From the NCBI GenBank assembly GCA_013398955.1, contig VWPU01012134.1, positions 1 through 64,000 of the forward strand: DNA of 64,000 bases. Direction: 5' to 3'. The notes below the pieces were generated by a model. The model worked only from the letters and a program-made list of their open reading frames with translations. It was not told where the DNA came from and made no database searches. This stretch comes from Callaeas wilsoni (taxonomy: Eukaryota > Chordata > Aves > Passeriformes > Callaeidae). Positions 35,501 through 48,329 of this stretch are shown in pieces. The position numbers were made by a program, and so were the translations under genes. Position 1 is the first letter of the stretch, and every line of letters starts with the position of its first letter.

Positions 35501-38242
35501 GACATTCTGCAAGTCTCCCACTGCTTACCTCTTTGGCATTTCAGCTCTGCTGTCACCAGCTGCTCAGATGAATGATAAAAGTTAGTATTTCCCAAGCCTC
35601 AAACAAAGCAAACAGGAGAATTTTTTCCATTTTCACATATGGGCATCATTTGGGAACTGCAGGCCTCCAAGGTATGGCAAGAGCAGGGTACACTGTTGGG
35701 TAGGCACTGGCTCCTCTATGAATGCCTACTTCAGGTACATGAGAGTGAGCAAGGCTGAGCACCGAGCTGTCGGCCTGTGGCTGCCTGACACAGTCCAGTC
35801 CAAACAAGCCTGATAATGACAGCTCTCTTAAGAGCTGTCACAGCATCACATCAATAGTACACATTAGACTGAAATTTCTGAAGCTTCTTTGGAAAAAGAT
35901 TTTCTCTGGCACCCATCTGAAGAATCTGGTTCTTTGACATACATCTTGGAGCCTTTATATTTCCTAAAAACATACTGACATTTAGGAAGTGTATTCTTTG
36001 GCAATATTAAAATGTCACAAATAAGATGGTAAAGGTGCTTGCAATTCACTTGGGAACATTTTTTGAATTTGACAAAATCCTGCTATTTCTGCGATCTTTG
36101 ATATTTTCTTGAAATAGCACTAGAAAACCTATGCCTAGCAATAAAACCTCATTTAGTTGGACTGTTCAAATAAATCACATTTCTTAAATGTGCTCACAAC
36201 ATTTTTTTCAATTACCTTCTCCCCATATATATTTGCAATTTTCCAGCCTCAGTCCTCTGGACCTTCCCCCACGGAGACAGACACAGTGCTGCATCACAAC
36301 TGGTTATAGCTTGAGTAGGTTCGGGAAAGTTCCCAAGTCCATCAGGTTTACCTAAAAGCTGACAAGATTACAAAGCTCTGTTGTAAGAAGTATAGATGCA
36401 GAACTTCCAAGTGAGGGGAAAAAAAATCTGGTAATTCTACTACAGAACAAGAAAGAGAGACATATTACTATATTTAAAATATTTAAAGCAGCATTTTCTG
36501 CATTAAGAGCATAGTCAGATTTAGCAAGGTCATCTTCAGACTCTTGTTGCTGTTTCTAACTTTTGCCTGACTAGCAACAACCTGGAAAATATCACACTTC
36601 TGTTTTCACACCCATTGCAGTCACGCTGCATGGCAGAAAATCATTAGAAACAAATGGATTTAAAGCCCAATGAAACCAACATATTTACAACACAGTCCAG
36701 CTCAGTAAACTCCTCAATTTCAAACTCACGCAGGTGCAAATGACAGCCTATTTAAGACCTGATTTAAATGTCTTATTAAATCTTATTTATTAAAGACTTA
36801 TTAAGTATGTCTCTGAAGGACACCTTTTCTATATGAAAGATTTTTGAGTAGTCTATGCAGTAAAATAAAAAAATAATTTTGACATCTTAAAATGTAAGCA
36901 TCATCATTCTAGGAAAAATTGAGGCATACTAAGTGTCCATCACAAAGAGGATGAATGTATGTATATCTGTAAATGAACAGGTTATTTGTTAATGCAATAA
37001 TGTATGTGAAATCTGTAACATACTGGCTTCTCTAACGTTCTGCATTTCTTGTTTCCGTGAACAGCCGCTGAATACGCAGCCCGAAAGGACAGAGCAGTGC
37101 TCTGAGGACGGCTGTCACCGGCATCGGGGTCCTAACAAACGCCTGGCATTTCCATCAAAGGCAAGGCACGCACTGGACAGAATGAACCAATGGGAATTGA
37201 TTCCCAGCCAGATGCTGTGCCAAATCACTTGAATTTCTGCCCAGTGGCAATTGTGCAATAGCTGGAAGTTTGGATGCACATCCCTCATTGTGACTATGGT
37301 CATACTGAAAAGGGTGAATTAAATCAATACAGAGCTGCTTTCAGTTGGATGCGAGGGCTAACAGGAATGTGTTCCAGTTCAAAGCAGGGGAGCAGACAGT
37401 GACACTTGTTACTAAACAGTGGCTGGCAAACACGGCACAAAGAACAGACCTGAGGCAGCAGTCTCCGTGTCAATGGGATATGTATCACTGAGGGAGGAAA
37501 TCAAGAATGTACCATTTTTGAGATTCCTCGTCTTTTTTGGCAGCAAAGGTAGAACGGGGGAAAGGGAGTGAGGAGACACAGCACTACAGTGCAGAGGAGC
37601 CGTATGCTCTATTCTCTGCTTTACCTTTAATGTAAAGAGAGTAGACATTGAGGGTACAGAAACTTCTGTAAATCAGTCCAAAGAAACAGGTTTTGTCAGT
37701 ACAACGTTACTTTAAAATTGCTTACCAGGATTACCCCAATTGCTTTTGGGTACAAAGTTGAGGCCCTGTCCCTGACCTCGTACCTCTGATATAGAGGTAG
37801 ATTTGCTGTTGTGACCTCTTCTATCAGTCATGGAAGAAGACAGCAGATTAACTTGTTCTGAAGTGTGGCCTTGGAAAATAATCATGGATCCACAGGTATT
37901 CATACAGTAGAAATTCCTGATAAAATGTGCCTACTCCAAATATCACCTAAAGCCTGTAGCCAGGCTGGCATTGAATTCACATGAAAAAGAGAAACACTTT
38001 TACACCTGTTCTGAGCATCTATCATCTCCCAGAAAACAGCCGTGAAACAAAGAGGATGAAAGCACTGGTCCTGCAACTCCCCTCCCAGGTGGATACAGCT
38101 TGAGCTATACCAGCATTAATGAATAAATCACCACCTCTATATAAGTATGTATGTGTAGATGTAAATACTATTGTGTAGGTTTGTATACACTCTAGTGTAT
38201 TTTTATTGCTGTCATACAAGGCATCGGCTCAGTTCCATTTTA
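32576..38242. other. Long gene-free AT-rich stretch
   Basis: No family motif, splice-bounded exon or recent repeat was recognised in about 5.7 kb. Open frames are at most about 81 codons. A short less AT-rich piece near 37.05-37.30 kb (with CpGs at 37060-37130) is the only compositional change. Confidence 0.5.
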
Positions 38243-38815
38243 TGTGGAGGTTTGCCCTGGGTTTGGCTGGGACAGAGTTAATTTTCTTACTAACAGCTGG
38301 AACAGCAGTGTGTTTTGGATTTACTATAGAATTCTTGTCGACAGCACACTGATGGGTTGGTTGCTAAGTAATGCTTTCCCTAAGTCAAGGACTTTTTGGT
38401 GTCTCGTGCTCTGCCAGAGAGGAGCTGCACAAGGAGCTGGGGAGGCATGGCCAGGGCAGGTGACCTGAACTGGTCAAAGGGATATTCCATGTATAAATGG
38501 AATATCAGTATATAAACAGGGGGAGTTGGATGTGAGGGCCTGATCACTGCTGGAGATGGGCTGGGTCTCAGCAGGTGGGGAGCCATTTTACTGGGCATCA
38601 CTTGCATTTCTTGGGGTTTTTCCTCTGTTCTTTTCCCTATTATTATTATATTTTAAAGGATTTAAATTATTAAACTATTCTTATCTCAACCCACAGGTTT
38701 TACCTTTTTTTCTGATTCCCCTCCCTGTTCTGCCAGGGGGAGGCAGGAGGGGAGGGAAGGGGATGAGCAAGTGGCTTCATAGAACTGAACCGTGGACCTG
38801 AATTAAACTATGACA
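38243..38815 (+). mobile_element. Full-length avian ERV solo LTR
   Basis: The 573-base element starts TGTGGAGGTTTGCCCTGGGT and ends CTATGACA. It contains GGCTGGGACAGAGTTAATTT, CAAAGGGATATTCC, a TATATAAA box (38509-38516), TGGGCATCACTTGCATTTC, an ATTAAA-type signal (38669-38674) and TTATCTCAACCCACAGGTTT. These are the landmarks, in order, of a very common avian LTR family (U3, R and U5 regions). There is no gag, pol or env on either side, so it arose by LTR-LTR recombination. No convincing target-site duplication is visible, so the exact ends are uncertain by a few bases. A G-rich run near 38733-38765 could form a G-quadruplex. Confidence 0.9.
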
Positions 38816-41800
38816 ATGTTAATAGATAGAGGTATATTCTGTTCTTCATTGTTATCTGTGATGACTTTTCCTTTACCAAGTGTTTCTGTGTACTGTCTTG
38901 TTTTGTTAGTCTGTGCCTCGGTGTCTTTGTTTCTCAGATGAAGTTCTCTGTCTCAAACAGCAAGCTTAGACCTCAGCTCTTCCACCTAAATTAGGGAAGA
39001 GAATTGGTAATTAAGTTTTAACAAGATTTAAATGATATTAAAACCAGACAGTTAAAAGGAGACAGTGCCTTGGGCTTTGTTGTAAATTTGTATAATTATT
39101 TTTAGTCCTCTGGAGGATGCATGATTATGTTTCTGTATTTATAAAAATACTGCCCTGGAGGCATGAAAATGAATTTTATAGTCCACTGATTTGCATATTA
39201 ATGTCAGTCTTATGGTGTCAAATGTATTTTTTAGCAAATAAATGTCCATGACAATTATCAAAATTTCCATAGAATTTTGTAATATTTTTGACCTGGATTA
39301 ATTAATTATTTTTTTAAAAGTAAAGACAAAATAAGAAAGCCAGTACAGCACAGTGATAAAGATATAGGAGAGGAATGAACCAGATGAACTAAACAAAACA
39401 AGTATGGATTTTAACAGTGTGAATTATAATAGTTTTGGTAAATAAACATCAAGTGATGACTCAGGTTCTGATCCAAAGCTCTTTAAAGACTCTTGGTCTG
39501 TAGATTTTTGACAATACAGTTCTGTATGTTTGCCTTCCTACAGAAACATAACCACTGGGAAAATCATTCTCTACATCAAATGTCCTTCTATACTTTTCAG
39601 ACTGAGGATAAAAAACAAGGATAAAAGGTATTAGTTGCTACGGTCCAGAATCATAATAAGAAGCTGAAACTGTAAAGTTCACAGCTTGTATTGCCAGTAG
39701 AGCAAAAGCTATGGCTTTATGGTGGAGGATCATGGCAGTAAAGCCATCTCTTCCATGTTGCTACGTACAGGAAACAGTAGTTATGTTAAGATTTGTTGTT
39801 CTCATCTATGAATCTGCCCTGCAAAATCCTAATAGATTCACAGTTGTTCTAATCCCTCATTTGTCTTGCATTTCATAATTTTTAAGAGGCATTTTGAAAG
39901 ACAGAAATCCTGTGCCTGAAGTGCCAAGTAAAGCTATAGGCTTTTGGAGCTTGTCTAGGCAATACAGAGTAACAGTAACAATATCGTACTAGTTCAGAAT
40001 CCAGTCTTGTTACCTATATGTAGGTGAAATTCTTACCAGCGTTCAGTCAAAAGACAATGAACTCAATGGGAGATTTCTTTGTGCATGGATGAGAAAATTA
40101 CCATCATAGTTAATAGTAATCCATTTTGTTATCAAGATAAATCTATTGGCCTTGCAGTTTATCTCCCCATGGAACTAATGTATTGTCAGCTGAAATAATG
40201 TGTTATTATCACTACAATAATTATCATTGTAATACTCTTAAACAATTATTTGGATTAGAAACCTGTCATATTGTCCAAGTTTATGAGGAGAGCTAAATAC
40301 AAGTTTTGTGATTTTTCCTCACAGAGAGTAGAGATGCTTGTTGTGTGCCAAAAAACTATAAGAGCAAATGCCTTCGCAGTGTCTAATAGCAGCAGATAAG
40401 GTGTATTTTACAAAAATGATCAAGTGCCAGTCAACTGCTGGCTCAGGGAAACACCTGTTAGGCCATAAATGAGCTGTTTGCATGTTCGGAACTACAATTT
40501 TCATAAAGTCTCATTCAAGGAGAAATTAATAATCATTACTTAACTGTGACAAAATGTTGTCACAGAGGGAACATACACCTGACATTCTCCACCAATCCCT
40601 TGCAAACATAACTCCTGATATATGAACTTTTCCCCCATGTACATTAGCCAGAATATTTAAGGGTAAAGCAAAAATACTTTAAAAATAAAAATTAAAAAAA
40701 AATTTTTTAAAAAAAGTCAAGACTAAGCAAAATATTTTTGTGATGCTTCGATGTTGATGGCCAATCATGTATATAATCTTGGGATGAAACAATGTAGTCT
40801 GAAGAAGAAAGCACAGAAAATTCTTGTTTTTCTTTTTTCTTTTTTTTTTTTTTAAATCAAGGAATCTTTGGTAGGTTATTGAGATCCTTTGCACTTGGAA
40901 TTTTGTACCCACAATCAATTTTGTACCCACAACTGCAGGAATTACAGGTGTGATTTTATAGAACATGTCCTTGCAAAGTGCTAAGCATTGGCTTGGAGAT
41001 GAATGGCAGGCAGGGGTGGAAAACCCCCAGCTCCTTGGAGTACCAGAGATGAAGAGAGCAACCGATGGTGCTGGCAGTGGATCAGACATGAGCACGCAAT
41101 CTCTACCCAATCCTGCATGGAGCCTGCCAGGCAAGGCTCCTCTTCAAAAATCCCCAATCAAATTTGAGGTAGCAAAGTTCTACAGATATGGACCTCTGTG
41201 TATATGAGACTGGAATATTTTTGACTCAGAATCACATGTCACAAAACCATATTTAATGTCTTGTAGTCATGATTTATAATATTTAACTACAGACCGAAAA
41301 GTGTACTTATCGTTAATAAAATATAATTACTTTTTATTTTTAGTACAAACCATCCATAAATAAAAAGTAAAATTTGAGGGTAGGACCTATTTATCTTCAA
41401 GGGTTTGCCAAAGATATAATGGTGGTTCCACATGCAAAATTATAAACAGTACTGCATTTAACAAAAAGAGGTATTTCAAAGAGCTACCGTAGAGATGTAG
41501 CTCAGGATTTTAAAAGATTATTTTCCAGTTTTTCTGTTTTCCCATAGTTGGCCTAGGGTTAAAAATAAATTCAGAGGAAATACTTTTACACATACACAAT
41601 CTGCTTCATCAAGGAGATAAAGTTTTGTATGCAAAGGTTCAGAATTGCTATCTGTTCCAATAATTTTCTTTTTAATTGATGTTGATAATTAGCGATCAAT
41701 TACTGTTTGGCCTGACTCTGTGTGTGTGGCAGGTGAAAGATAAACAAAGAAGTGATGAAGAGATGGCCAAAAGAGCCTTTCTTGCCTTCAGTCAATCTGC

Positions 41801-42676
41801 AGGAAAAGTCAGTCACAACTGCAGTGCTCTGGGCCAGCCCATTCTGTCCCTTTAGGATGCAATTCTCCTATAAAAGGTGAAGGGGCCATTCCCGTCTGTG
41901 CCATTGTCATGGATGGGCTTAGTTCACTGAAAGAGTATCATCCGAGTGGTTCTGACAGCACCCCAAGATGAGGAGGAATCCCAAATATTCGAATTTGTTG
42001 AGCCAATATAACTCTGCCCTATCCCCTGTTCTAGGTTGCTTGAATTGTGACCTGTTTAGTTGTAAGAAGGGTGAAGGTAAAACCTTCTGCTGCCAGGGTT
42101 ACCTTTGGTCTGCACAAAACCAGCACCACAGAGAGGCACTGGAAACCAGACAACAGTGTGTACCTGTGTAGCCACATAGCTAATACAATACTAGAGAGAG
42201 CTGATTTATCACCAACATCTTGTTCCAGGAGTTTGCAGCCCTGTTTCATACTTTGAATGCCTTATTATACAGAGTCTGCGCCTCTGGACTCTTCCTTTTC
42301 TGGGTGGTGTCATTTTGAAGTAATACATTATCAGTTTCCATCAGCTAGTGATGCATTACGAGAGCACATCAGAAAAACAGCTGGCTCAGTCTCTCAATCC
42401 TTAGCGTCCAGCAACTGCTGACTGATGATATATTACATGAACTCTTCAGTCTATCGTTGTAATACATCAAAACAAGGCATTGGTCTGAAGGTGTATTACT
42501 CAAAGAAAGGGAAAGCTGAGTGAACCTGTCCAGGAGAGGGGTTCTGGTTTAATTATGGAACAGAAGCTACAGTACGCTGCTCAGAGAAGGTTTGTTAGCT
42601 TCAAATTTTTGGTGCATTGGTAAAACATATTTTTCATTGATAGAATTTGTACTATAGGAGAAGGTCACATTGCTAC
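38816..42676. other. Non-coding AT-rich sequence
   Basis: Poly-A/T tracts lie at about 40680-40715 and 40832-40853. No exon was recognised. Confidence 0.5.
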
Positions 42677-42682
42677 TTTATT
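42677..42682 (-). terminator. Candidate polyadenylation signal AATAAA
   Basis: AATAAA on the minus strand lies 76 bases downstream of the stop codon of the candidate gene at 42759-44900, which is a plausible distance for a short 3' UTR. The hexamer is common in AT-rich DNA, so alone it proves little. Confidence 0.35.
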
Positions 42683-42758
42683 TGGACACAATTTCAACAG
42701 AGTTCTGTCAAAACACTGCAATGTGCTCTGTATAAGAGAGGTTGCATGTATAAGGGAG

Positions 42759-42994
42759 TCATGCAGGATTTGAGTTTAACTGTAAGCACCAATTCCTATT
42801 CTTTTCATTTCTTGATGGAAATCCTAGACAAGAACTTGATATTTGAGAGTAGTAACTGAAAACATCTCTCCAGTGGGTTCTCACTGTTCCTTCAATTGGT
42901 GGCACTCTCAGCAGGTTCCAGGTGATGCTCTGAGTCTGCAGAAAAGCAGCAGCAGAGAATAGGGCCTGAGGCATTGTCAGGGAAGGAGCTGGAG
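42759..42994 (-). CDS. Candidate exon 3 (terminal) of an unrecognised minus-strand gene
   Basis: The exon opens after a strong acceptor (tttttttcag) and reads APAPSLTMPQALFSAAAFLQ, then TQSITWNLLRVPPIEGTVRT and HWRDVF, to a TGA. Its first two bases complete the alanine codon left by exon 2 (G|CT), so the splice phase fits exactly. The 236 bases leave a total of 687 coding bases (229 codons with stop) for the three exons. No known domain was recognised. Cysteines remain in the C-terminal part (SSCLG, NWCLQ). It might instead be chance or a pseudogene. Confidence 0.35.
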
Positions 42995-43113
42995 CTGAAA
43001 AAAATGAAAAAACAGAAAGTGAGACATTCATCTGCAAATAAATATAAAAGATTATTTAATTAAAGTTTTTTGTAAGAGTTTAATTGACTGTGGCTACTTA
43101 GATCAGACCTCAC

Positions 43114-43348
43114 CTTGACAGATGAGCGAAAATCTCCCATTGATCAGGACTGCAAACTTGACAGGAATATCTTGGGCTGTTAAACTGAAGACAAACCTGT
43201 TTCCTCCTCTTGGGTCAGAAGGGGTGGTAGATTTCTCTCTTCATTTCATCAGAGCTTCTATTCTGTCCAAAACACAGGAAATGGTCCCCAAATGTTCTTT
43301 CCGGATTGGGTTCAAACAGAGATTTGGAGTATGAACTGCATTTTTCAC
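43114..43348 (-). CDS. Candidate exon 2 of an unrecognised gene, with one in-frame TGA
   Basis: The acceptor is gggtttgcag and the donor is GTCAAG|gtgagg. The frame joined to exon 1 reads VKNAVHTPNLCLNPIRKEHL, GTISCVLDRIEALMK, stop (TGA at 43241-43243), then REKSTTPSDPRGGNRFVFSL and TAQDIPVKFAVLINGRFSLI-CQ. Except for that codon the 235-base frame is open and ends in phase 1. The stop may mark a pseudogene or a sequencing error, or the true exon may start after it, since a pyrimidine-rich cccaag acceptor-like site lies just downstream at about 43218. A selenocysteine reading has no support from any seen SECIS structure. Confidence 0.35.
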
Positions 43349-43839
43349 CTGCAAACCCATGGATGACAGACAGAAGACGATATAAAGTACAACCAGTTAG
43401 AACTAAGGCATGAAAAGTTCACTTGCCTGCAATGCACAAGTATTATTTCTCAGTAATTTTTCAAAGACTCAGCTGCCTAACCATTTTTCTACCTATCTCA
43501 AGGTCCAGCTTCTTTATAATTGGGCTCAGGATAGCTCCTTCACTGTGTGCTACTGACTTCACACTGCAGTTTTCTCAGTGTTGCTGCAATGTTAACCTCC
43601 ATGGTCCCTTCCTTCTCCTGTCTGTCATGCTGCTATATGCTCAGCAATGCCCCAAGAATTGAATACTTTTCTGATGAAAATTCCTGCAACCTTACTTAAG
43701 TCCTTTTCTATCGAGTTTCTCTAACTAAATTCTAAAATTTGGTGGGTTTGATTCCGATAAACATACTAAAACCAGTGTGTAATAGGGTATTACTTCAGTC
43801 TGTGTCTTTTTTTCTTTCTCTGCTATACTTCATTGCTCT

Positions 43840-43905
43840 AGTATAGAATATTTTAGTTGGAGAGGACTTACAACAATCATCTAGTTGATCTAAATACAGA
43901 AAAAG
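43840..43905 (-). mobile_element. CR1-type 3' tail fragment, minus orientation
   Basis: TATAGAATATTTTAGTTGGA followed by GAGGACTTACAACAATCATC and TAGTTGATC is the reverse complement of a CR1 3' end (family form: ATCCTGAGTTGGAAGGGACC, TACAACGATCATCGAGTCCA). It lies inside the proposed first intron of the candidate gene at 42.7-44.9 kb. Confidence 0.55.
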
Positions 43906-44684
43906 CTTTTTCGAGTGAGAGTTGCGGCACCTGAACTGACATTACTAGCAGAATAAAACCCCCAGAATTTAACTTCATGGTGAATTAGGAAACCGAGAGC
44001 CATACATTTTTCTGCTCATGTTTCTGTTCAGCAGAAGCAGTGAATATCTAATGTTCTTTGGAGGTAATTGAGAACTTAAGGTCATCTGAGATGGGGACAA
44101 TGGACAGCTGTTTGTTTAGATAGCATAGTACAGTACATGAATCAAAGACATGCCTGAGAATGAACATTTCACCAATATGTTACATTCATCAGAACAATTT
44201 TAGCTCCTTGTTAATATTTACAAGAAGATCTCAACAGTCCTTTATTTACAAAAGAGATGGTTCACACTGATATGTGTGACAAGGGCCCCTGAATAAAACA
44301 TGCAGCAAGAACAGATTAAAAATGTGATCAGTAATGAGAATACATAGGGCTGTTACACACACTTTTGTAAACCTTGTAAAGGATTCAGCATGTCATAGGT
44401 TTAGTTGTGAATGTGGCTGATGTGTCCTTTGCTGCAGCATCTTGCTGTATTGCTGTTGTGGGAGGGTGTGAGAACAATAAGGACAATAGAGACACAGGAT
44501 GACACGTAAACACCGGTAACAAAATAGCAGGAAGGAGAGGAATTGATTAATGGATGATATCCCATAAGGATGTCTTGATGAGGGGACAGATGAGACAGCT
44601 GCTGAGATAAAGAGTGCTTCAGTAAAAAGATCTTCTTTCACCAGCTTGCTAGTTTTTAAAATATCTAGGTCTTGCAGAATTCAC

Positions 44685-44900
44685 CTTTTCAGTAAAATGT
44701 GAAAGAGCAGATTCATAGCAACACGGCTGTCTGAGACGTGTGCCCTCTTTGTCCCATGATGTGGGAACTACTGTGACCTCCCCAGTTTTCCTTACTGACA
44801 CAGTGAATCCATCTGTCCCGGCTAAGAACATGGACACTGTCACAGGAACATAGCAAAAGAAGTATACTGTAAGAATCAGAAATGCTATGCCATCAGCCAT
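44685..44900 (-). CDS. Candidate exon 1 with signal peptide, unrecognised gene
   Basis: The ATG has a good context (A at -3, G at +4) and an in-frame TGA 12 bases upstream, with an acceptor-like ttctttcag about 32 bases upstream that could end a 5' UTR intron. Seventy-two codons follow. Residues 5-26 (IAFLILTVYFFCYVPVTVSM) are strongly hydrophobic and look like a signal peptide or membrane anchor. Then come GTDGFTVSVRKTGEVTVVPT and SWDKEGTRLRQPCCYE. The exon ends FTEK at a GAAAAG|gtgaat donor in phase 0, which matches exon 2. A secreted or membrane protein would fit, but I do not recognise the family. Confidence 0.4.
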
Positions 44901-45109
44901 TTTCCAGTGTCACTTTCCTGCTGCTGAAAGAAGAGTAATCAGAAAATAAGAATAAGGTACTGCTTAAACACATCTTTCAAGGAAAACCAGCAGATTAAGA
45001 ATTTATCCTCTGGTAGCACTTGGAGTATATATCTTTCTTCAGTGAGTATATAGCTGAGCTGTGTAACTACTTGTGATTTATTGACTGAAAGGGCTGGATT
45101 TAGCAGTAG
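44901..45109. other. Upstream flank of the candidate gene
   Basis: A pyrimidine tract with ttctttcag on the minus strand lies near 44925. Otherwise it is unremarkable AT-rich sequence. Confidence 0.4.
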
Positions 45110-45235
45110 TAAAGTGGTCCATGATGACCTGATCTAGTTGAAGACATTCCTGCTTATTGCAGGGAAGCTGGACTGCATGACCTTTAAAGGTCTCTTCCAA
45201 CCCAAACCATCCTGTGATGCTCTGACTTGGGCCCT
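45110..45235 (+). mobile_element. CR1 LINE 3' end, plus orientation
   Basis: CCTGCTTATTGCAGGGAAGC, GACTGCATGACCTTTAAAGG and TCTCTTCCAACCCAAACCAT followed by CCTGTGATGCTCTGA match the terminal part of avian CR1 (GACCTTTAAAGGTCCCTTCC, AACCCAAACCATTCTATGAT). The terminal octamer repeat is degenerate, so the copy is old. The minus-strand frame across it is not a gene. Confidence 0.85.
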
Positions 45236-48200
45236 GTGATACCAGGCCACATTGCCTGGCAGAAGCCTCACACAGAGCTGCAGAGCACAGCTGGATGGGA
45301 ACAGCCTTTGGTCACTAACCCTCTCCCCGTCCGTGTGCGTTACCCCATGAATTCTGAAAGGAATGGTACATGCAAAACAACAGTTGCTGAAAAGTATATC
45401 ACACTTCACAGACAGGAAAGGCAAAGTATCTATGCTGAGTCGCTTCAGCTTTCCTTGGACAAGACACAAAAGGACAGGAGAGCTTTTGGAAGAAGAAATT
45501 AATTGCTCTGCTTCTCTCTCTGGTGGATACTACTAAAGTAAGACCTGGGTGGGTGTTTATTGGGATCTATGGAAAAAATGATGTTTCAATATATTATGTT
45601 TACACTCAGAAGCCTTTTTAACCTGAAAAAAGTGTACCAGCCAGTCTGTGAACTCTATGGAGGACTTAACATATACCCATGAATTATACAAGAAGCTCCT
45701 GTATTCTCTTACAATAGCCAAAGCTAGGTAGTCAGTTAATGACCTCAAGAGATTTGACAAAATTATTTTTTTTCTTACTGTCTTCTGCCTGTTTATTCCA
45801 ATTGTCTTATGTGACTTCAGGGCATGTGTGGTTACTTTCCTAAGCAGGTACCTAGTACTGCAAGTTTTCTAGAACATAAAATTTTTCTGCTTCCAAGCAC
45901 TGTGTCCCTACAAACACAGGGATAAAAATGGTGGTTATTGTATGCACCTGCTCACACATAATGTATAAATAAATCCATTTCAGTAAGCTGAATGAATCCA
46001 TTTGTCAGCCCAGGGCACAACCACACTGTAGGCCATTTTTAAGATGCACACGGAGATCAAAGAATCAAAACCTGAAAATGCTCATACAACTGAATTTTGT
46101 TCTGACCTTTACTAGCCAGTGAATTCAAGACAAAAATGAAAAAATAAAGATTGACTACCTTGTGTACCTTCCTTCTTCAAGGAACTCAAAGCAAGAAATC
46201 CTACAGAGAAGGTCACTAGTTTTTAATCTCATCTAGGAATCTACTTGAAGTTAGTGCAGCACTTGATTCTGGCACTCTGCAGTATCAGTGCTCCACTGTC
46301 AATTAGTATTTGGACAGCGGAGTTGCTAAGCTGTTCTGCTTCTATGAAAATAATTTCTTGAGTTGACTACACTTATTCCTTTCCTCTTCATTTCTATATT
46401 ATAAATCATCTTAAGCTTGTCAGGGGTATTTTAATCACTTATTGTTACCTTTTTCAATGCAACTTGAAGACCATCATTCCCCAGGCACAAGTGTCAACAT
46501 ATTAAGTACTGTTCAGACATTTGAACATAATATACTGTTTCTAAGTCTTCCGTTGTATTACTAGTAGGATAATTATTACAGCAAATGATAAAATACTGCA
46601 AAATTGTTTTCTCCCCCCCTTAATAACATAAATAAAAGAAGCAATTAATTTCCTACAATAAAAACAGGCAATACAATAACGTACAAATGTGGAGTTTCTT
46701 CATTATTGCATCAAATTGCAAAACGGAAACATATAATTTCAAAAGGCTCATAAGCAAAAATGGAAACACAGCTGATGTTGCGTCAGCATGTAGCACAAAA
46801 CTGTGAAGCTTGCACAGCTCACAGCTAGTCTCCTCAAATGAAGCAGTTAACATTTCTAAATGAAAATACATAACACAAAGAAGCTTCTCCTTTTTTTTTT
46901 TGAGGCCATACTTCCAGAATTTAAGGCAATTTTGCAGGATATTACTCTCCATCCGATACTGTAACCTTATAGCATCACAGGTTATTTTAAAACCTGTCCA
47001 TCACACAGACCTACATCTATAGCTTTATTGACACATCTTGTGACAGATGGCAACGTTTTCAAATGGAATCAATGTACTTCTAAACTGATACACCTCTCTC
47101 CACACCCCATATATTTACCAGATATGTTTTTATACCTCTTTCCACAGTGGTATTTTGGTTTGTTTGGTTTTAGGTTGATGAGAATAGGTAATAAATTTTC
47201 TTTGACATCTCGTGCAATTTTACAAGTATTCAGGGCACATTCCCTGCTTTGCATGGAAAATGTATTTGCACAGTTGTCAGAATGATGGACAGGGGGAGAA
47301 TGATAGGAAGGAGCACTGATCTTTGCTTGTTATTACATACAATAGCCCAGTAGGAATCATGATGTGTTGGTGAGACAAACTGTGTCCCATTCTGGAACAT
47401 ATTAAGTTTGTCTCCAGGACACACATGACTTCACTAGGGTGTCTAACCTCATTCATAATAGATGCTAATCTTTTCAGGGCTGACTGATGACAGCACTTCC
47501 TGCCCTTCACGGAATTAGAGCTGGGTTTTATCAAAGGACTCAAACTGCCTGCTAATTAGACTAATTCCCTTCATCATGAATTATTTATTTCCATTGGTAA
47601 CCGACCACTGTGACATTAATGGGTTCTGCTCAACTTAGTTTCATACTAATATACACTATAAGTTAAATGTTTAAAAACTCCTGATACTTCACTCCAGGTC
47701 AAGTGTATCTTCACGTAACTCTTGATGTTTTCAAAAAAGTTTTGGGAATTAAAGACAGTTAGAATAAAGTGCTCATTGCTAAGAAAAAAAGAAAAAGAAA
47801 ATAAAGCATTATTTAAAAATTCTGAAATCAAGTTGTTGGTTTGTTGGTTTTTTCCCCCCAAATGTGAAGCAATATATACATATTTAAGGCTGGTAATAGA
47901 AGTCCTCTACTGCACTAAGAGGGTTTCCAGGCAATTCACAGAACCAGATCCATATCCTCAGCCAGAAGGATGTATTCAAAATTCAAATGCTTCTGTATTC
48001 AAACTTCTCACTCAGTTCAAGGAGTTTTTTGTGTATAGTATCAAAATATGTTCTGTACTTAGGTAGGAAGTATCAAATATACAAGCACAAAAAAGAATAC
48101 CTGGCAGAGAGCAGCACTGCAGGGTGGACAAGGCCAAAGGCAGAGTGTGGCCGACACTGAGATGAAACTGGGAAAAACATAAAGCACCATTCTGGGATGT

Positions 48201-48329
48201 CTTAGCAGCAGGATCTGAGTAGGGTAACAGAGGTCATCTATGCAGTATGTACAAGGTCTCAGCAAGAGAACTGATGGCTGGTTATTGGCATCGCTTCACA
48301 AGTTACATTGACAACAGAGAAAATCCATG
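45236..48329. other. Non-coding AT-rich sequence
   Basis: No exon with family content was recognised. Confidence 0.5.

Noticed and set aside
45134..45469. 111-codon minus-strand frame
   Set aside because: Its C-terminal half is the reverse of a CR1 3' end, and there are no exon borders or domain.
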